Part shown: one piece after another, positions 9,978-20,142 of the stretch
Layout: every line of letters starts with the position of its first letter
Numbering within the stretch: the stretch's first letter is position 1
Assembly (NCBI RefSeq): GCF_013415305.1
Contig: NZ_JACBXU010000002.1
Location: 475,634-539,633 of the forward strand
Source of the DNA: Pantoea sp. WMus005
GTDB lineage: Bacteria > Pseudomonadota > Gammaproteobacteria > Enterobacterales > Enterobacteriaceae
Direction: 5' to 3'
DNA length: 64,000 nt
Made by a program: the position numbers and the translations under genes
Notes under the pieces: generated by a model
Told to the model about the DNA's origin: nothing
Databases searched by the model: none
What the model saw: only the letters and a program-made list of their open reading frames with translations

Positions 9978-12509
9978 ATGTCTGGGAACGATCGCGAACC
10001 AATAGGGCGCAAAGGTAAACCGTTGCCGCCGCGCAGCAGTGCGGGCCGGGGACGACGCAGGGATATCGAACAGGATATCGATCAGGACGATTTTAATGAT
10101 GACGAGGAGGAAGCGCCGGTGCCACGTAAAGGTAAAGGTGGAAAACCGCCGCGCGGCAAACGCCGTTGGCTGGGATGGTTAATTAAACTGTTCCTGGTGT
10201 TTGTGGTGGTCATGGTCGCATGGGGCATCTACCTCGACTCGGAAATTCGCAGCCGTATTGACGGTAAAGTGTGGCAACTGCCCGCCACCGTCTATGGCCG
10301 CATGGTCAGCCTGGAACCGGGCATGGCCTACAACAAAAGTGAAATGGTAGCGCTGCTGGAAGGAACTCAGTATCGCGAAGTCTCACGAATTACCCGCCCT
10401 GGCGAGTTTTCGGTGAAGGGCAACACCATCGATCTGCTGCGTCGCCCGTTTGATTTCCCCGACAGTAAAGAGGGGCAGATCCACGCGCGCATGAGTTTCA
10501 CGAAAGATGAGCTGAGCGAGATTAAAAACCTCGAAACCGGCCGTGATTTTGGCTTTTTCCGCCTCGATCCGCGCCTGATCACTATGCTGCAGTCGCCAAA
10601 TGGTGAACAGCGTCTCTTCGTGCCACGCGCTGGTTTCCCGGATCTGCTGGTCGATACGCTGATTGCCACCGAAGATCGCCATTTCTATGAGCATGATGGC
10701 ATCAGCCCGTATTCCATTGGTCGCGCCTTCCTGGCGAATATTACGGCCGGGAAAGCGGTGCAGGGCGGCAGTACGCTGACGCAACAGCTGGTGAAGAACC
10801 TGTTCCTCACCAACGAGCGCTCGCTGTGGCGTAAAGCGCGTGAAGCCTATATGGCTGTGATCATGGATGCGCGCTATAGCAAAGATCGTATCCTGGAGCT
10901 CTACCTGAATGAGGTCTATCTCGGTCAGGCAGGTAGCGATCAGATTCGCGGTTTCCCGCTGGCGAGCCTCTACTATTTTGGCCGCCCGGTTGATGAGCTC
11001 AGCCTCGATCAGCAGGCGATGCTGGTCGGTATGGTGAAAGGCGCGTCGCTCTATAACCCGTGGCGCAACCCGAAACTGGCGCTGGAACGACGCAACCTGG
11101 TGCTGCGCCTGTTGCAGCAGCAGAAAGTGATCGACCAGGAGCTGTATGACATGCTGTCGGCGCGTCCACTGGGCGTGCAGCCTAAAGGCGGAGTCATCAC
11201 GCCGCAGCCTGCCTTTATGCAGATGGTGCGTAACGAGCTTCAGGCGAAACTGGGCGACAAGATAAAAGATCTCTCCGGCGTGAAGATCTTCACCACGCTG
11301 GATCCGGTGTCGCAGGATGCGGCCGAAAAAGCGGTAGTTGATGGCATTCCGACGCTGAAAAAACAGCGTGGCCTGAAAGATCTGGAAACCGCGATGGTGG
11401 TCGTTGACCGTTTCAGCGGTGAAGTCCGTGCTATGGTCGGCGGTGCCGATCCGCAGTACGCCGGTTACAACCGCGCGCTGCAGGCGCGGCGATCTATCGG
11501 TTCACTGGCGAAACCGGCGACCTACCTTACCGCGCTGAGCCAGCCAAACAGCTACCGCCTGAACAGCTGGATCGCGGATGAGCCTATTGCACTGAAGCAG
11601 CCCAACGGCAGCATCTGGAAACCGATGAATGACGACCGTCGCTTCAGTGGAAAAGTGATGCTGGTGGATGCGCTGACCAACTCCATGAACGTGCCGACGG
11701 TTAACCTTGGTATGACGCTGGGGCTGGATGCGGTGGTCGATACCTGGAGTAAGCTGGGTGTGCCGAAAGAGCAGCTTCATCCGGTTCCGGCGATGCTGCT
11801 GGGTGCCATGAACCTGACGCCGGTTGAAGTGGCGCAGGCGTTCCAGTCGATCGCCAGCGGCGGTAACCGCGCATCATTGTCTGCGGTGCGTTCGGTGATT
11901 GCAGAAGATGGCAGTGTGCTCTATCAGAGCTATCCGCAGGCAGAGCGTGTTGAACCGGCGCAGGCGGCTTATCTGACGCTTTACACCATGCAGCAGGTGG
12001 CTGATCACGGTACCGCCCGTGCGCTGGGCGCGCGCTTCCCGAAGGCGCATCTGGCCGGTAAAACCGGTACCACCAACGACCTGGTAGACAGCTGGTTTGC
12101 CGGTATTGATGGCAAAGAAGTGGCGATTACCTGGGTGGGACGCGATAACAACCAGCCGACCAAACTCTATGGGGCCAGTGGTGCGATGCAACTCTACCGC
12201 CGCTATCTGGACATCCAGGCGCCAATGCCGTTGCAGCTGACGCCACCGGAAGATGTGTCGATGATGAATGTGGATTCGGCCGGTAACTTTGTCTGTGGAA
12301 CGGGCAGCAGCACCTGGCGTTCTCTGCCGGTATGGGCGCTGGATCCGAACGCGCTGTGTCAGCAACAGCAGCAGCAGGTTCAGCAGCAGCAACAGCTGTT
12401 CGATCAGCAACAACAGCAACAGCAGCCGCAACAACCGGCCCAGCAACCGCAGGAGCAGAAAGACAGCGACGGCGTAGCAGGCTGGATTAAAGATATGTTT
12501 GGTAAATAG
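9978..12509 (+). CDS. mrcB: Penicillin-binding protein 1B, bifunctional glycosyltransferase/transpeptidase
   Basis: PBP1B polymerises glycan strands from lipid II and cross-links peptides in the periplasm. The 843-residue type II membrane protein has a charged cytoplasmic N-terminus, one membrane helix (about residues 65-87), a UB2H region, the GT51 domain with catalytic E232 in [12 protein letters not shown], and the transpeptidase with S509 in SLAK and a later KTGTTND box. The UB2H domain is where LpoB acts. The C-terminus is unusual: residues 795-827 are 24 glutamines out of 33. A terminator follows 17 bases after the stop. Confidence 0.97.
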   Translation: MSGNDREPIGRKGKPLPPRSSAGRGRRRDIEQDIDQDDFNDDEEEAPVPRKGKGGKPPRGKRRWLGWLIKLFLVFVVVMVAWGIYLDSEIRSRIDGKVWQLPATVYGRMVSLEPGMAYNKSEMVALLEGTQYREVSRITRPGEFSVKGNTIDLLRRPFDFPDSKEGQIHARMSFTKDELSEIKNLETGRDFGFFRLDPRLITMLQSPNGEQRLFVPRAGFPDLLVDTLIATEDRHFYEHDGISPYSIGRAFLANITAGKAVQGGSTLTQQLVKNLFLTNERSLWRKAREAYMAVIMDARYSKDRILELYLNEVYLGQAGSDQIRGFPLASLYYFGRPVDELSLDQQAMLVGMVKGASLYNPWRNPKLALERRNLVLRLLQQQKVIDQELYDMLSARPLGVQPKGGVITPQPAFMQMVRNELQAKLGDKIKDLSGVKIFTTLDPVSQDAAEKAVVDGIPTLKKQRGLKDLETAMVVVDRFSGEVRAMVGGADPQYAGYNRALQARRSIGSLAKPATYLTALSQPNSYRLNSWIADEPIALKQPNGSIWKPMNDDRRFSGKVMLVDALTNSMNVPTVNLGMTLGLDAVVDTWSKLGVPKEQLHPVPAMLLGAMNLTPVEVAQAFQSIASGGNRASLSAVRSVIAEDGSVLYQSYPQAERVEPAQAAYLTLYTMQQVADHGTARALGARFPKAHLAGKTGTTNDLVDSWFAGIDGKEVAITWVGRDNNQPTKLYGASGAMQLYRRYLDIQAPMPLQLTPPEDVSMMNVDSAGNFVCGTGSSTWRSLPVWALDPNALCQQQQQQVQQQQQLFDQQQQQQQPQQPAQQPQEQKDSDGVAGWIKDMFGK
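12360..12458 (+). repeat. CAG/CAA trinucleotide repeat in the mrcB tail
   Basis: Runs of CAG and CAA codons encode blocks of 6, 5 and 7 glutamines interrupted by V, LFD and P/A residues (residues 795-827 of PBP1B). The purine/pyrimidine triplet periodicity is plain in the DNA. Such a tract can change length by replication slippage without a frameshift. Confidence 0.9.
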
Positions 12510-12525
12510 ATCAGTCAGACAGGCT

Positions 12526-12552
12526 AAAAGGGCGCTTCGGCGCCCTTTTTTT
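12526..12552 (+). terminator. Rho-independent terminator of mrcB
   Basis: AGGGCGC (12529-12535), TTCG tetraloop, GCGCCCT (12540-12546), followed by a seven-T run. Confidence 0.95.
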
Positions 12553-12646
12553 GTTTCTGATCAATACGCGTTAATCGCCCTGCAAACGGCGTCACTACTG
12601 GGATTTCTTCTTGCAGTGCCCGCTGAAGTTCGCATATTATCTAATC

Positions 12647-12665
12647 CGTTATAATAATCATTATC
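12647..12665 (+). promoter_or_regulatory. Fur box upstream of fhuA
   Basis: The 19 bases ending in ATAATAATCATTATC match the Fur consensus GATAATGATAATCATTATC at 15 of 19 positions, counted by eye. The site lies 44 bases before the fhuA ATG, where Fur-Fe would block the promoter. It predicts iron-repressed expression of fhuACDB. Confidence 0.88.
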
Positions 12666-12708
12666 GTTTCGATTCGCTCTCCTGAGCCTTTTTAAGAGAC
12701 ACCTTTTT

Positions 12709-14907
12709 ATGAATGCGCGAACGACTTTTGCAGACAACACCAAAAAAACATTTTCCCGACCGCTTCTGGGCGTCATGATCTCACTAAGCCTGAGCACCTC
12801 GCTTTACGCCGCACAGCCGGAGACCATGGTGGTCTCGGCGGATGGCGGCAGCGGTGTTGAGGCGGAAAGCGCCTGGGGCCCGGCACCGACCGTGGCAGCG
12901 AAACGCAGCGCCACCGGCACCAAAACCGATACGCCGATTGAAAAAAATCCGCAGTCTGTCTCCGTGGTCACCCGCGAAGAGATGGAAATGCGCAACGTGA
13001 CCAGCGTGAAAGGGGCGTTTAACTACACGCCTGGCGTGCTGACCGGTAACCGTGGCAGCTCAGATGTGATTGATGCATTGTCGATTCGCGGCTTCAGCGA
13101 AACTAATACCAATCAGTATATGGATGGCCTGAAACTGCAGGGTGATAACTACTCTGAGTTTGCTATCGATCCTTATTTCCTGGAGCGCGCCGAACTGCTG
13201 CGCGGTCCGGTATCGGTACTCTACGGCAAAAGCAATCCTGGCGGTGTGGTCTCGCTGGTGAGCAAGCGTCCGACCCAGGAAACCCTGCGTGAAGTGCAGT
13301 TCCAGATGGGCAACGATAACCTCTTCTCGACCGGCTTTGACTTTGGCGGCGCGCTGGATGATGACGGTGTCTACAGCTATCGCCTGACCGGTCAGGTGCG
13401 CAGTCAGGATGCGCAACAGGCGATGAACAAAGAGAAGCGCTACACCATCGCACCGGCTTTCAGCTGGCGTCCCGACGATCGTACTCGCGTTGACCTGCTG
13501 ACCTATTTCCAGAACGAGCCAGAAACCGGCTATTACGGCTGGCTGCCGCGTCAGGGCACTGTGGTGCCGATCACCCGTGCCGATGGCAGCCAGTACAAGC
13601 TGCCGACCAACTTTGATGAAGGGGAGCAGAGCAACAAGATTTCACGCACCACTAAAATGGTGGGCTATAACGCCGAGCACAGCCTCAACGACACCTGGAC
13701 GCTGCGCCAGAACCTGCGTTACGCCGACCTGCGCACCGATTACCGCAGTATCTATGGCAATGGGTTTATCCCGGAGACTCAGGAAATTACCCGTGGTTCG
13801 GCGGTCTCTCATGAGAAGCTCAACCAGTTGGCGGTCGATACCCAGGCGCAGGCGAAGTTTGCTACCGGCCAGGTTGATCATACGCTGCTGCTGGGCGTAG
13901 ATTATCAGCGAACACGTAATGATATTGATGCAGCATTTGGTAGCGCTGCTCCTCTGAATGCTATTAATCCGCAGTACGGTAATGATGCAAATGTTGGAAC
14001 TCCTTTCCCTTATCAGTACCTGAATAAGCAGGAGCAGACCGGCCTGTATTCGCAGGATCAGATGGAATGGAATCAATGGGTTCTGACCCTGGGTGGCCGC
14101 TACGACTATGCCATGACATCCGCGTTTAATCGTAACGAAGATACTGAAGTTAAAAATCACGATCAGGCTTTCACCTGGCGGGGTGGTCTGAACTATGTCT
14201 TCGACAATGGCATCGCACCTTATTTCAGCTATAGCGAATCCTTTATTCCTACTGCAGGCACAACGTCTGATGGGCAGCCTTTTGATCCGTCCCGCGCGAA
14301 GCAGTATGAAGCGGGCGTGAAATATGTTCCCAAAGATCGTCCGGTGGTGCTGACCGCCGCAGTTTACCAACTGACTAAAACCAAAAACCTGACGGCTGCT
14401 CCCGGTAATGTCAATTTCAGCGTTCAAAGCGGTGAAATCCGGTCGCGCGGCGTAGAGCTGGAAGCGAAAGCGGCACTCAATGCCAACGTTAACCTGACGG
14501 CGTCCTACACCTACACCGATGCGGAATATACCGAAGACACGCAGCTGAAAGGCAGAACGCCGGTGAGCGTCCCTAAAAATATGGCCTCACTGTGGAGCGA
14601 CTACACCTTCCACGAGACAGCCCTTTCGGGCGTGACAGTGGGCGCGGGTGTGCGTTATGTCGGCGAGAGCCAGGGTCTCTATAGCACTGGCACCGAGCAG
14701 AACCAGAACTTTAAGGTTGCCGGTTACACCACGGTGGATGCGGCGCTGAAATATGACCTCGGTCGTTTCGGTCTGCCTGGCTCGACGGTAGGCGTTAACG
14801 TCAACAATCTGTTCAACCGCGACTATGTCGCCAGCTGCTACCGTGAATACGCCTGCTACTGGGGCGCGGAGCGTAAGATTTTCGGCACCGCGACCTTCAG
14901 ATTCTGA
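12709..14907 (+). CDS. fhuA: TonB-dependent ferrichrome outer-membrane receptor FhuA
   Basis: FhuA imports ferric hydroxamate siderophores such as ferrichrome across the outer membrane using TonB energy. The 732-residue precursor has an N-terminal signal peptide ending near LYAA, a TonB box-like TMVVSA, the plug domain (IEKNPQSVSVVTREEM to VSLVSKRP), and a beta-barrel ending in aromatic F (ATFRF). The C-terminal CYREYACYWGAERK keeps the paired cysteines of E. coli FhuA. A barrel segment near 13905-14330 is richer in A and T than its flanks. The gene is controlled by the Fur box at 12647 and leads the fhu operon. The exact ligand cannot be read from sequence. Confidence 0.93.
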   Translation: MNARTTFADNTKKTFSRPLLGVMISLSLSTSLYAAQPETMVVSADGGSGVEAESAWGPAPTVAAKRSATGTKTDTPIEKNPQSVSVVTREEMEMRNVTSVKGAFNYTPGVLTGNRGSSDVIDALSIRGFSETNTNQYMDGLKLQGDNYSEFAIDPYFLERAELLRGPVSVLYGKSNPGGVVSLVSKRPTQETLREVQFQMGNDNLFSTGFDFGGALDDDGVYSYRLTGQVRSQDAQQAMNKEKRYTIAPAFSWRPDDRTRVDLLTYFQNEPETGYYGWLPRQGTVVPITRADGSQYKLPTNFDEGEQSNKISRTTKMVGYNAEHSLNDTWTLRQNLRYADLRTDYRSIYGNGFIPETQEITRGSAVSHEKLNQLAVDTQAQAKFATGQVDHTLLLGVDYQRTRNDIDAAFGSAAPLNAINPQYGNDANVGTPFPYQYLNKQEQTGLYSQDQMEWNQWVLTLGGRYDYAMTSAFNRNEDTEVKNHDQAFTWRGGLNYVFDNGIAPYFSYSESFIPTAGTTSDGQPFDPSRAKQYEAGVKYVPKDRPVVLTAAVYQLTKTKNLTAAPGNVNFSVQSGEIRSRGVELEAKAALNANVNLTASYTYTDAEYTEDTQLKGRTPVSVPKNMASLWSDYTFHETALSGVTVGAGVRYVGESQGLYSTGTEQNQNFKVAGYTTVDAALKYDLGRFGLPGSTVGVNVNNLFNRDYVASCYREYACYWGAERKIFGTATFRF

Positions 14908-14913
14908 TTTAAC

Positions 14914-14931
14914 CGGGCGCTTCGGCGCCCG
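14914..14931 (+). terminator. Hairpin between fhuA and fhuC, possible attenuator
   Basis: CGGGCGC (14914-14920), TTCG loop, GCGCCCG (14925-14931), followed only by TTGTTC rather than a T-run. It may stop some transcripts or stabilise the 3' end of the fhuA message, giving more receptor than transporter. Confidence 0.65.
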
Positions 14932-14949
14932 TTGTTCACAGGGATAACC

Positions 14950-15744
14950 ATGCCGCATCCGCACGCAGAAGAGGCGACTTTTACGCTGGCAAACGCCAGT
15001 TTTGAGGTGCCCGGCCGCACTCTCCTTCAGCCACTCTCGCTGACCTTTCCACCCGGCAAAATGACCGCGCTGATTGGCCACAACGGTTCCGGTAAGTCGA
15101 CACTGTTGAAAATGCTGGGCCGTCATCACGTGGCCAGCAGCGGAGAAGTGCTGCTGAATCAGGAGCCGGTCGGGCGCTGGAACAGCAAAGCCTTTGCCCG
15201 CCAGGTGGCCTATCTGCCGCAGCAGTTACCGGCAGCGGAGGGGATGACGGTCCGGGAGCTGGTGGCGATTGGCCGCTATCCCTGGCACGGCGCGCTGGGG
15301 CGGTTTGGTCAGGATGACCGCGATCGGGTAGAGGATGCCATTGCACAGGTCGGACTCAAGCCCTTTGCCGGACGACTGGTGGATAGCCTGTCGGGCGGTG
15401 AGCGTCAGCGTGCCTGGCTGGCGATGATGGTGGCACAGAACAGCCGCTGTCTGCTGCTGGATGAACCGACGTCGGCGCTGGATATCGCCCATCAGGTTGA
15501 GGTGCTGGCGCTGATAAAAGATCTGAGCCAGCAGCGCGGCTTAACCGTGATTGCGGTCCTGCACGATATCAATATGGCAGCACGCTACTGCGATCATCTG
15601 GTGGCGCTGCGGCAGGGCACGATGATTGCCGAAGGTGATGCGGCGGCGATTATGCAGCCTGACGTGCTGGGTGCGATTTATGGCATCCCGATGGGCATTT
15701 TACCGCATCCGCAGGGCGGCGCGCCGGTCAGTTTTGTCTGTTAA
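14950..15744 (+). CDS. fhuC: Ferrichrome ABC transporter ATPase FhuC
   Basis: FhuC hydrolyses ATP to drive hydroxamate siderophore import through FhuB. The 264-residue protein has Walker A GHNGSGKST, Q-loop region YLPQQLP, signature LSGGERQR, Walker B CLLLDEP and the switch histidine in VLHDIN. The ATG at 14950 has AGGG 6 bases upstream; an in-frame TTG 18 bases earlier lies inside the hairpin and is rejected. It is followed by fhuD after 7 bases. Confidence 0.97.
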   Translation: MPHPHAEEATFTLANASFEVPGRTLLQPLSLTFPPGKMTALIGHNGSGKSTLLKMLGRHHVASSGEVLLNQEPVGRWNSKAFARQVAYLPQQLPAAEGMTVRELVAIGRYPWHGALGRFGQDDRDRVEDAIAQVGLKPFAGRLVDSLSGGERQRAWLAMMVAQNSRCLLLDEPTSALDIAHQVEVLALIKDLSQQRGLTVIAVLHDINMAARYCDHLVALRQGTMIAEGDAAAIMQPDVLGAIYGIPMGILPHPQGGAPVSFVC

Positions 15745-15751
15745 GGAAAGG

Positions 15752-16633
15752 ATGATGCCCGATCTTTATCGCCGCCGACTACTGCTGGCGCTGGCGGCCT
15801 CGCCACTGGTTTGTACACTTCCCCTGCGTGCCGCCACGCCGAATCCGGGCCGGATTATTGCACTGGAGTGGCTTCCCACCGAACTGCTGATAGCATTAGG
15901 CGTCACGCCCTGGGGTGTGGCCGATCTGCACAACTACAACATCTGGGTCGGGGAGCCACCGCTGCCTGCGGGCGTGATCGATGTGGGCCTGCGCACCGAA
16001 CCCAATCTTGAGCTGATGGCGCAAATGGAGCCGTCGCTGATCCTCTGTTCAAATGGCTACGGCCCGCCCAAAGAGAAACTAACCCGCATCGCGCCGATCA
16101 TGGGCTTTGACCTTCACAGCGGCGACGGGAAACCCTTCACTGCCGCGCGCGCATCGCTGCATCAGCTGGCGGCGCGCCTTGGATTACGCGATCGGGCAGA
16201 GCAGCATCTGCGCGAGGTCGATGCGCAACTGGCAGAGGCCCGCGAGCGGCTGGCGCCCTATGCCGGACGCACGATTCTGCTGATGTCGCTGCTCGACAGC
16301 CGTCATGCCATTACCTTCGGCAAAAACAGTCTGTTCCTGGAAGTAATGACGTTGCTGGGCCTGAAAAATGGCTGGCAGGGCGAGACCAACTTCTGGGGCA
16401 GTGCGGTGATCGGCATTGAACAGCTGGCGCAGGCCGGAGATGTGGATGTCATCTGTTTCGATCATGACAACGACGTGGAGATGCAGCAGCTGATGCGCAG
16501 CCCGCTGTGGCAGGCCATGCCGTTTGTACGCACTGGACGCTTTCAGCGCGTCCCTGCGGTCTGGTATTACGGTGCTACGCTCTCGGCGCTGCACTTTGTT
16601 CGCGTGCTGGAACGCGCGCTGGAGATGCACTGA
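15752..16633 (+). CDS. fhuD: Ferrichrome-binding periplasmic protein FhuD
   Basis: FhuD carries ferric hydroxamates from FhuA to FhuBC. The product has 293 residues with an N-terminal signal containing consecutive arginines (YRRRLLLALAAS), like the twin-arginine signal of E. coli FhuD. The solute-binding core follows: RIIALEWLPTELLIALG, VIDVGLRTEPNLELM, GETNFWGSAVIGIEQLA and ICFDHDNDVEMQQL. Two adjacent ATG codons (15752 and 15755) follow AAGGA; the first was chosen, and the second would remove one residue. Its stop overlaps the fhuB start (TGATG), so translation is coupled. Confidence 0.95.
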   Translation: MMPDLYRRRLLLALAASPLVCTLPLRAATPNPGRIIALEWLPTELLIALGVTPWGVADLHNYNIWVGEPPLPAGVIDVGLRTEPNLELMAQMEPSLILCSNGYGPPKEKLTRIAPIMGFDLHSGDGKPFTAARASLHQLAARLGLRDRAEQHLREVDAQLAEARERLAPYAGRTILLMSLLDSRHAITFGKNSLFLEVMTLLGLKNGWQGETNFWGSAVIGIEQLAQAGDVDVICFDHDNDVEMQQLMRSPLWQAMPFVRTGRFQRVPAVWYYGATLSALHFVRVLERALEMH

Positions 16634-18612
16634 TGCGACATGCTCTGTTTCCCGCAGGCCTCCTCAGCCTGCTGTTTCTGCTCTCGCTCAGCCTGACGCT
16701 GGTTAATTTTCACCAGGCGCTGCCACAGGAAGAGTGGTGGCAGGCATTCTGGTCACCGACGATCGATAGCCTGCCGCAGATGGTGTTTCACTACAGCCTG
16801 CTGCCGCGCACGGCGCTGGCGCTGCTGGTGGGCGCCGGGCTGGGTCTTGCCGGTCTGCTGTTTCAGCAGATATTGCGGAATCCGCTGGCCGAACCCACCA
16901 CGCTGGGCGTCTCTTCCGGCGCACAGCTGGGCATTACCGTGGCGACGCTGTGGCATCTGCCGGGCGGCGCGCTGACACAGCAGTTTGCCGCGCTTGGCGG
17001 GGCGTTGCTGGTGGCCGCGCTGGTGTTTGGTGTGGCATGGGGCAAACGTCTGTCGCCAGTAACGTTGATTCTGGCCGGGCTTGTACTGAGCTTCTACAGC
17101 GGCGCGATAAATCAAATTTTCGCTATCTTCAATCACGATCAGCTGCAGAACATGTTTCTGTGGAGCACCGGCGTGCTGAATCAGATGAGCTGGGAAAATG
17201 TGCAGCAACTCTGGCCGCGCCTGCTGCTGGCATTTCTGCTGGCGCTGGCGCTGCTGCGTCCGCTGACGCTGATGGGGCTGGATGATGGTGTAGCAAAAAA
17301 TCTGGGGCTGGCGCTCTCGGTGGCGCGTATCGGTGGCCTCGGGCTGGCAATCCTGCTCAGCGCACAGCTGGTGAATGTCGCCGGTATCATCGGCTTTATC
17401 GGGCTGTTTGCGCCGCTGCTGGCGAAGCTGCTGGGTGGAAGACGGCTCCTCAGCCGGATGCTGCTGGCACCGCTTACAGGCGCGCTGCTGCTGTGGCTGG
17501 CCGACAGTTGCGTGTTATGGCTCAGCACACACTGGCGCGATATCCCGACCGGCACGGCTACGGCGTTACTCGGCGTACCGATTCTGCTGTGGCTGCTGCC
17601 ACGACTGCGTACGGGTTCGGTGCCGCCCGCTCTGAATCAGGGCGACAGCGTACCCGCCGAGCGACAGAACCTGCTGCGCTGGACGTTGGCTGGTCTCGCT
17701 GTTCTGGCCCTGCTGGCGTGGGGTGGTCTGGCGTTCGGGCGTGATGCGCAAGGCTGGACCGGGTCAGCGGGCGAGATGCTGCAGTCGCTGCTGCCGTGGC
17801 GCGCACCGCGCGTGCTGTCTGCGCTGGTGACCGGCCTGATGCTGGGCGTGGCGGGGAGCCTGATTCAGCGGCTGACCGGCAATCCCATGGCCAGCCCGGA
17901 AGTGCTGGGCATCAGTTCAGGTGCCGCGTGTGGTGTCGTCATCATGATGTTCTTTGTGCCGGGCGATGCGATGGCATGGCTGTTGCCCGCCGGTGCGATG
18001 GGGGCTGCGCTGACACTGCTGGTGATCATGGCGGTAGCCAGTCGTGGCGGCTTCTCGCCAGAGCGGATGCTGCTGGCGGGTATGGCGCTTAACAGCGCCT
18101 TTGTCACCCTGCTGATGCTGCTGCTCGCGAGTGGCGATCCGCGTATGGGTGGGCTTCTGAGCTGGATCTCCGGCTCAACCTATAACATCAGCGGCAGTCA
18201 GGCGATTCAAAGCGCAGTGTGTGCGCTGTTACTGGTTTCGCTGGCACCGCTGGCGAGTCGCTGGCTGACACTGCTGCCGCTGGGAAGTGCCACCGCACGC
18301 TCGGCCGGCATGGCGTTAACCCCCGCGCGGCTGAGCCTGCTGCTGCTGGCGGCCGCGCTGACCGCCAGCGCGACGCTGACTATCGGTCCGCTGAGTTTTG
18401 TCGGACTCATGGCGCCGCATATGGCACGTATGCTGGGGTTCCGGCGCGCTTTGCCGCAACTGCTGCTATCGGGATTGCTGGGCGCAGGATTGATGGTGCT
18501 GGCTGACTGGTGCGGGCGGATGCTGGCATTTCCGGATCAAATCCCAGCCGGGCTGATGGCGACGTTTTTAGGTGCGCCTTACTTTATCTGGCTGCTACGG
18601 CGTTCAGGTTAA
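16633..18612 (+). CDS. fhuB: Ferrichrome ABC transporter permease FhuB (fused double permease)
   Basis: FhuB is the inner-membrane channel of the ferrichrome importer. At 659 residues it is two FecCD-type permease halves in one chain, as in E. coli (660). The repeats can be seen: each half has an EPTTLGVSSGAQLG- or SPEVLGISSGAACG-type segment and a GFIGLFAPLL- or SFVGLMAPHM-type coupling segment, about 20 membrane helices in all. Start ATG 16633 overlaps the fhuD stop. The operon ends at the hairpin at 18617. Confidence 0.96.
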   Translation: MRHALFPAGLLSLLFLLSLSLTLVNFHQALPQEEWWQAFWSPTIDSLPQMVFHYSLLPRTALALLVGAGLGLAGLLFQQILRNPLAEPTTLGVSSGAQLGITVATLWHLPGGALTQQFAALGGALLVAALVFGVAWGKRLSPVTLILAGLVLSFYSGAINQIFAIFNHDQLQNMFLWSTGVLNQMSWENVQQLWPRLLLAFLLALALLRPLTLMGLDDGVAKNLGLALSVARIGGLGLAILLSAQLVNVAGIIGFIGLFAPLLAKLLGGRRLLSRMLLAPLTGALLLWLADSCVLWLSTHWRDIPTGTATALLGVPILLWLLPRLRTGSVPPALNQGDSVPAERQNLLRWTLAGLAVLALLAWGGLAFGRDAQGWTGSAGEMLQSLLPWRAPRVLSALVTGLMLGVAGSLIQRLTGNPMASPEVLGISSGAACGVVIMMFFVPGDAMAWLLPAGAMGAALTLLVIMAVASRGGFSPERMLLAGMALNSAFVTLLMLLLASGDPRMGGLLSWISGSTYNISGSQAIQSAVCALLLVSLAPLASRWLTLLPLGSATARSAGMALTPARLSLLLLAAALTASATLTIGPLSFVGLMAPHMARMLGFRRALPQLLLSGLLGAGLMVLADWCGRMLAFPDQIPAGLMATFLGAPYFIWLLRRSG

Positions 18613-18616
18613 CAAA

Positions 18617-18641
18617 AAGACCGGCTGCTGCCGGTCTTCAT
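18617..18641. terminator. Convergent terminator between fhuB and hemL
   Basis: AAGACCGGC (18617-18625), TGCT loop, GCCGGTCTT (18630-18638), with As on the left and Ts on the right, so it can serve both converging genes. Confidence 0.85.
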
Positions 18642-18658
18642 CTTTAATGCTGCCGAAA

Positions 18659-19939
18659 TTACAGCTTCGCGAAACAACGACGCGCGGCGTCGACAGTGCG
18701 CTGAATATCTTCTTCGCTATGAGCCAGCGACATAAAGCCCGCTTCATAAGCCGATGGCGCAAAGTAAACGCCTTCCTCCAGCATCAGATGGAAGAAGGTT
18801 TTAAAGCGCTCCACATCGCAGCGGGTCACATCAGCATAACAGGTCACGCTGTCAGCATCGGTGAAGAACAGGCCGAACATCCCGCCAACATGGTTAATCA
18901 CCAGCGGGATATTTTGCTGTTGGGCTGCTTCGCGCAGACCTTCTGCCAGCTTGCGGGTCAGAGCATCCAGTTTGTCGTGAGTGCCAGGCTGCGCGATCTG
19001 CGTCAGGCAGGCAAAACCGGCCGCCATAGCGATCGGGTTGCCGGAAAGCGTTCCTGCCTGATAAACCGGGCCGGTTGGAGCCAGCGCGGCCATGACTTCG
19101 CGACGGCCACCAAATGCACCGACTGGCATCCCGCCACCGATAATTTTGCCGAGGCAGGTTAAGTCAGGACGCACATTGTAGTGAGCCTGCGCGCCACCCA
19201 GCGCCACACGGAAACCGGTCATCACTTCATCGATAATCAGCAGCGCGCCGAACTCATCACAGAGCGCGCGCAAGCCTGGCAGAAACGCCGGCTGCGGCGG
19301 GATGCAGTTCATGTTGCCAGCGACCGGCTCGACAATAATGGCCGCGATGGCATCAGGATATTGCTCGAAGGCGCTGCGCACTGAGCCGAGATCGTTAAAG
19401 GTACAGGTCAGGGTATGTTTAGCGAAATCTGCCGGTACGCCAGGCGAGTTTGGCTGACCCAGCGTCAGGGCACCTGAACCGGCCTTCACCAGCAGATGGT
19501 CGGCATGACCGTGGTAGCAGCCTTCAAACTTGATGATTTTATCGCGGCCGGTAAAGCCACGCGCCAGACGGATCGCGCTCATCGTCGCTTCGGTGCCGGA
19601 GTTAACCATCCGCACCATCTCCATGCTCGGCACCAGCTCACACACCAGTTGCGCCATGGTCACTTCCATTTCGGTCGGTGCGCCAAAGCTCAGTCCGCGC
19701 TGTGCCGCTTCGATCACCGCATTACGGATCGCCACGTTGTTATGACCCAGCACCATCGGACCCCATGAGCCGACATAGTCGATATAGGCTTTGCCATCGG
19801 CGTCATAAAGATACGCGCCATCGGCATGTTCAATAAACAGTGGAACGCCGCCCACACCGGTAAATGCGCGTACTGGCGAGTTTACCCCACCCGGGATCAG
19901 GCGTTGTGCCTCGGCAAACAGTTGTTCGGACTTACTCAT
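18659..19939 (-). CDS. hemL: Glutamate-1-semialdehyde 2,1-aminomutase
   Basis: HemL is a PLP enzyme that converts glutamate-1-semialdehyde to 5-aminolevulinate in the C5 haem pathway. The 426-residue length equals that of E. coli HemL. The PLP-binding lysine, near residue 265, lies in [16 protein letters not shown]; the class III aminotransferase aspartate region is [12 protein letters not shown]. The start ATG 19937-19939 has GGAG 6 bases upstream. It faces fhuB and diverges from erpA. E. coli has clcA between hemL and erpA; it is missing here. Confidence 0.97.
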   Translation of the reverse strand: MSKSEQLFAEAQRLIPGGVNSPVRAFTGVGGVPLFIEHADGAYLYDADGKAYIDYVGSWGPMVLGHNNVAIRNAVIEAAQRGLSFGAPTEMEVTMAQLVCELVPSMEMVRMVNSGTEATMSAIRLARGFTGRDKIIKFEGCYHGHADHLLVKAGSGALTLGQPNSPGVPADFAKHTLTCTFNDLGSVRSAFEQYPDAIAAIIVEPVAGNMNCIPPQPAFLPGLRALCDEFGALLIIDEVMTGFRVALGGAQAHYNVRPDLTCLGKIIGGGMPVGAFGGRREVMAALAPTGPVYQAGTLSGNPIAMAAGFACLTQIAQPGTHDKLDALTRKLAEGLREAAQQQNIPLVINHVGGMFGLFFTDADSVTCYADVTRCDVERFKTFFHLMLEEGVYFAPSAYEAGFMSLAHSEEDIQRTVDAARRCFAKL

Positions 19940-20065
19940 TTTCGGCTCCAGCGTTTCAGAAAAATATTGCGCCATTCTACGGAAGAGGGGCAGCAGACGA
20001 AAGGTGGTTTCACCCGTAGCGTCCTTATCAGAGGTGAAAGCGGCACAGAGTGCGAAGGGCAGAGC

Positions 20066-20094
20066 TTGATTGCGCTGAAGTGCTGACTGATAAT
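20066..20094 (+). promoter_or_regulatory. Predicted sigma-70 promoter of erpA
   Basis: TTGATT (20066-20071) and GATAAT (20089-20094) are separated by 17 bases, about 50 bases before the erpA ATG. No IscR site was assigned. Confidence 0.5.
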
Positions 20095-20142
20095 AGCGTC
20101 ATTAAGGTCGTTTTCTGACCTGGGCGTTTACCGGAGTAAAAC

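Noticed and set aside
13642..14427. A 261-residue open frame antisense to fhuA
   Set aside because: It mirrors the fhuA coding strand; no ribosome-binding site or family resemblance.
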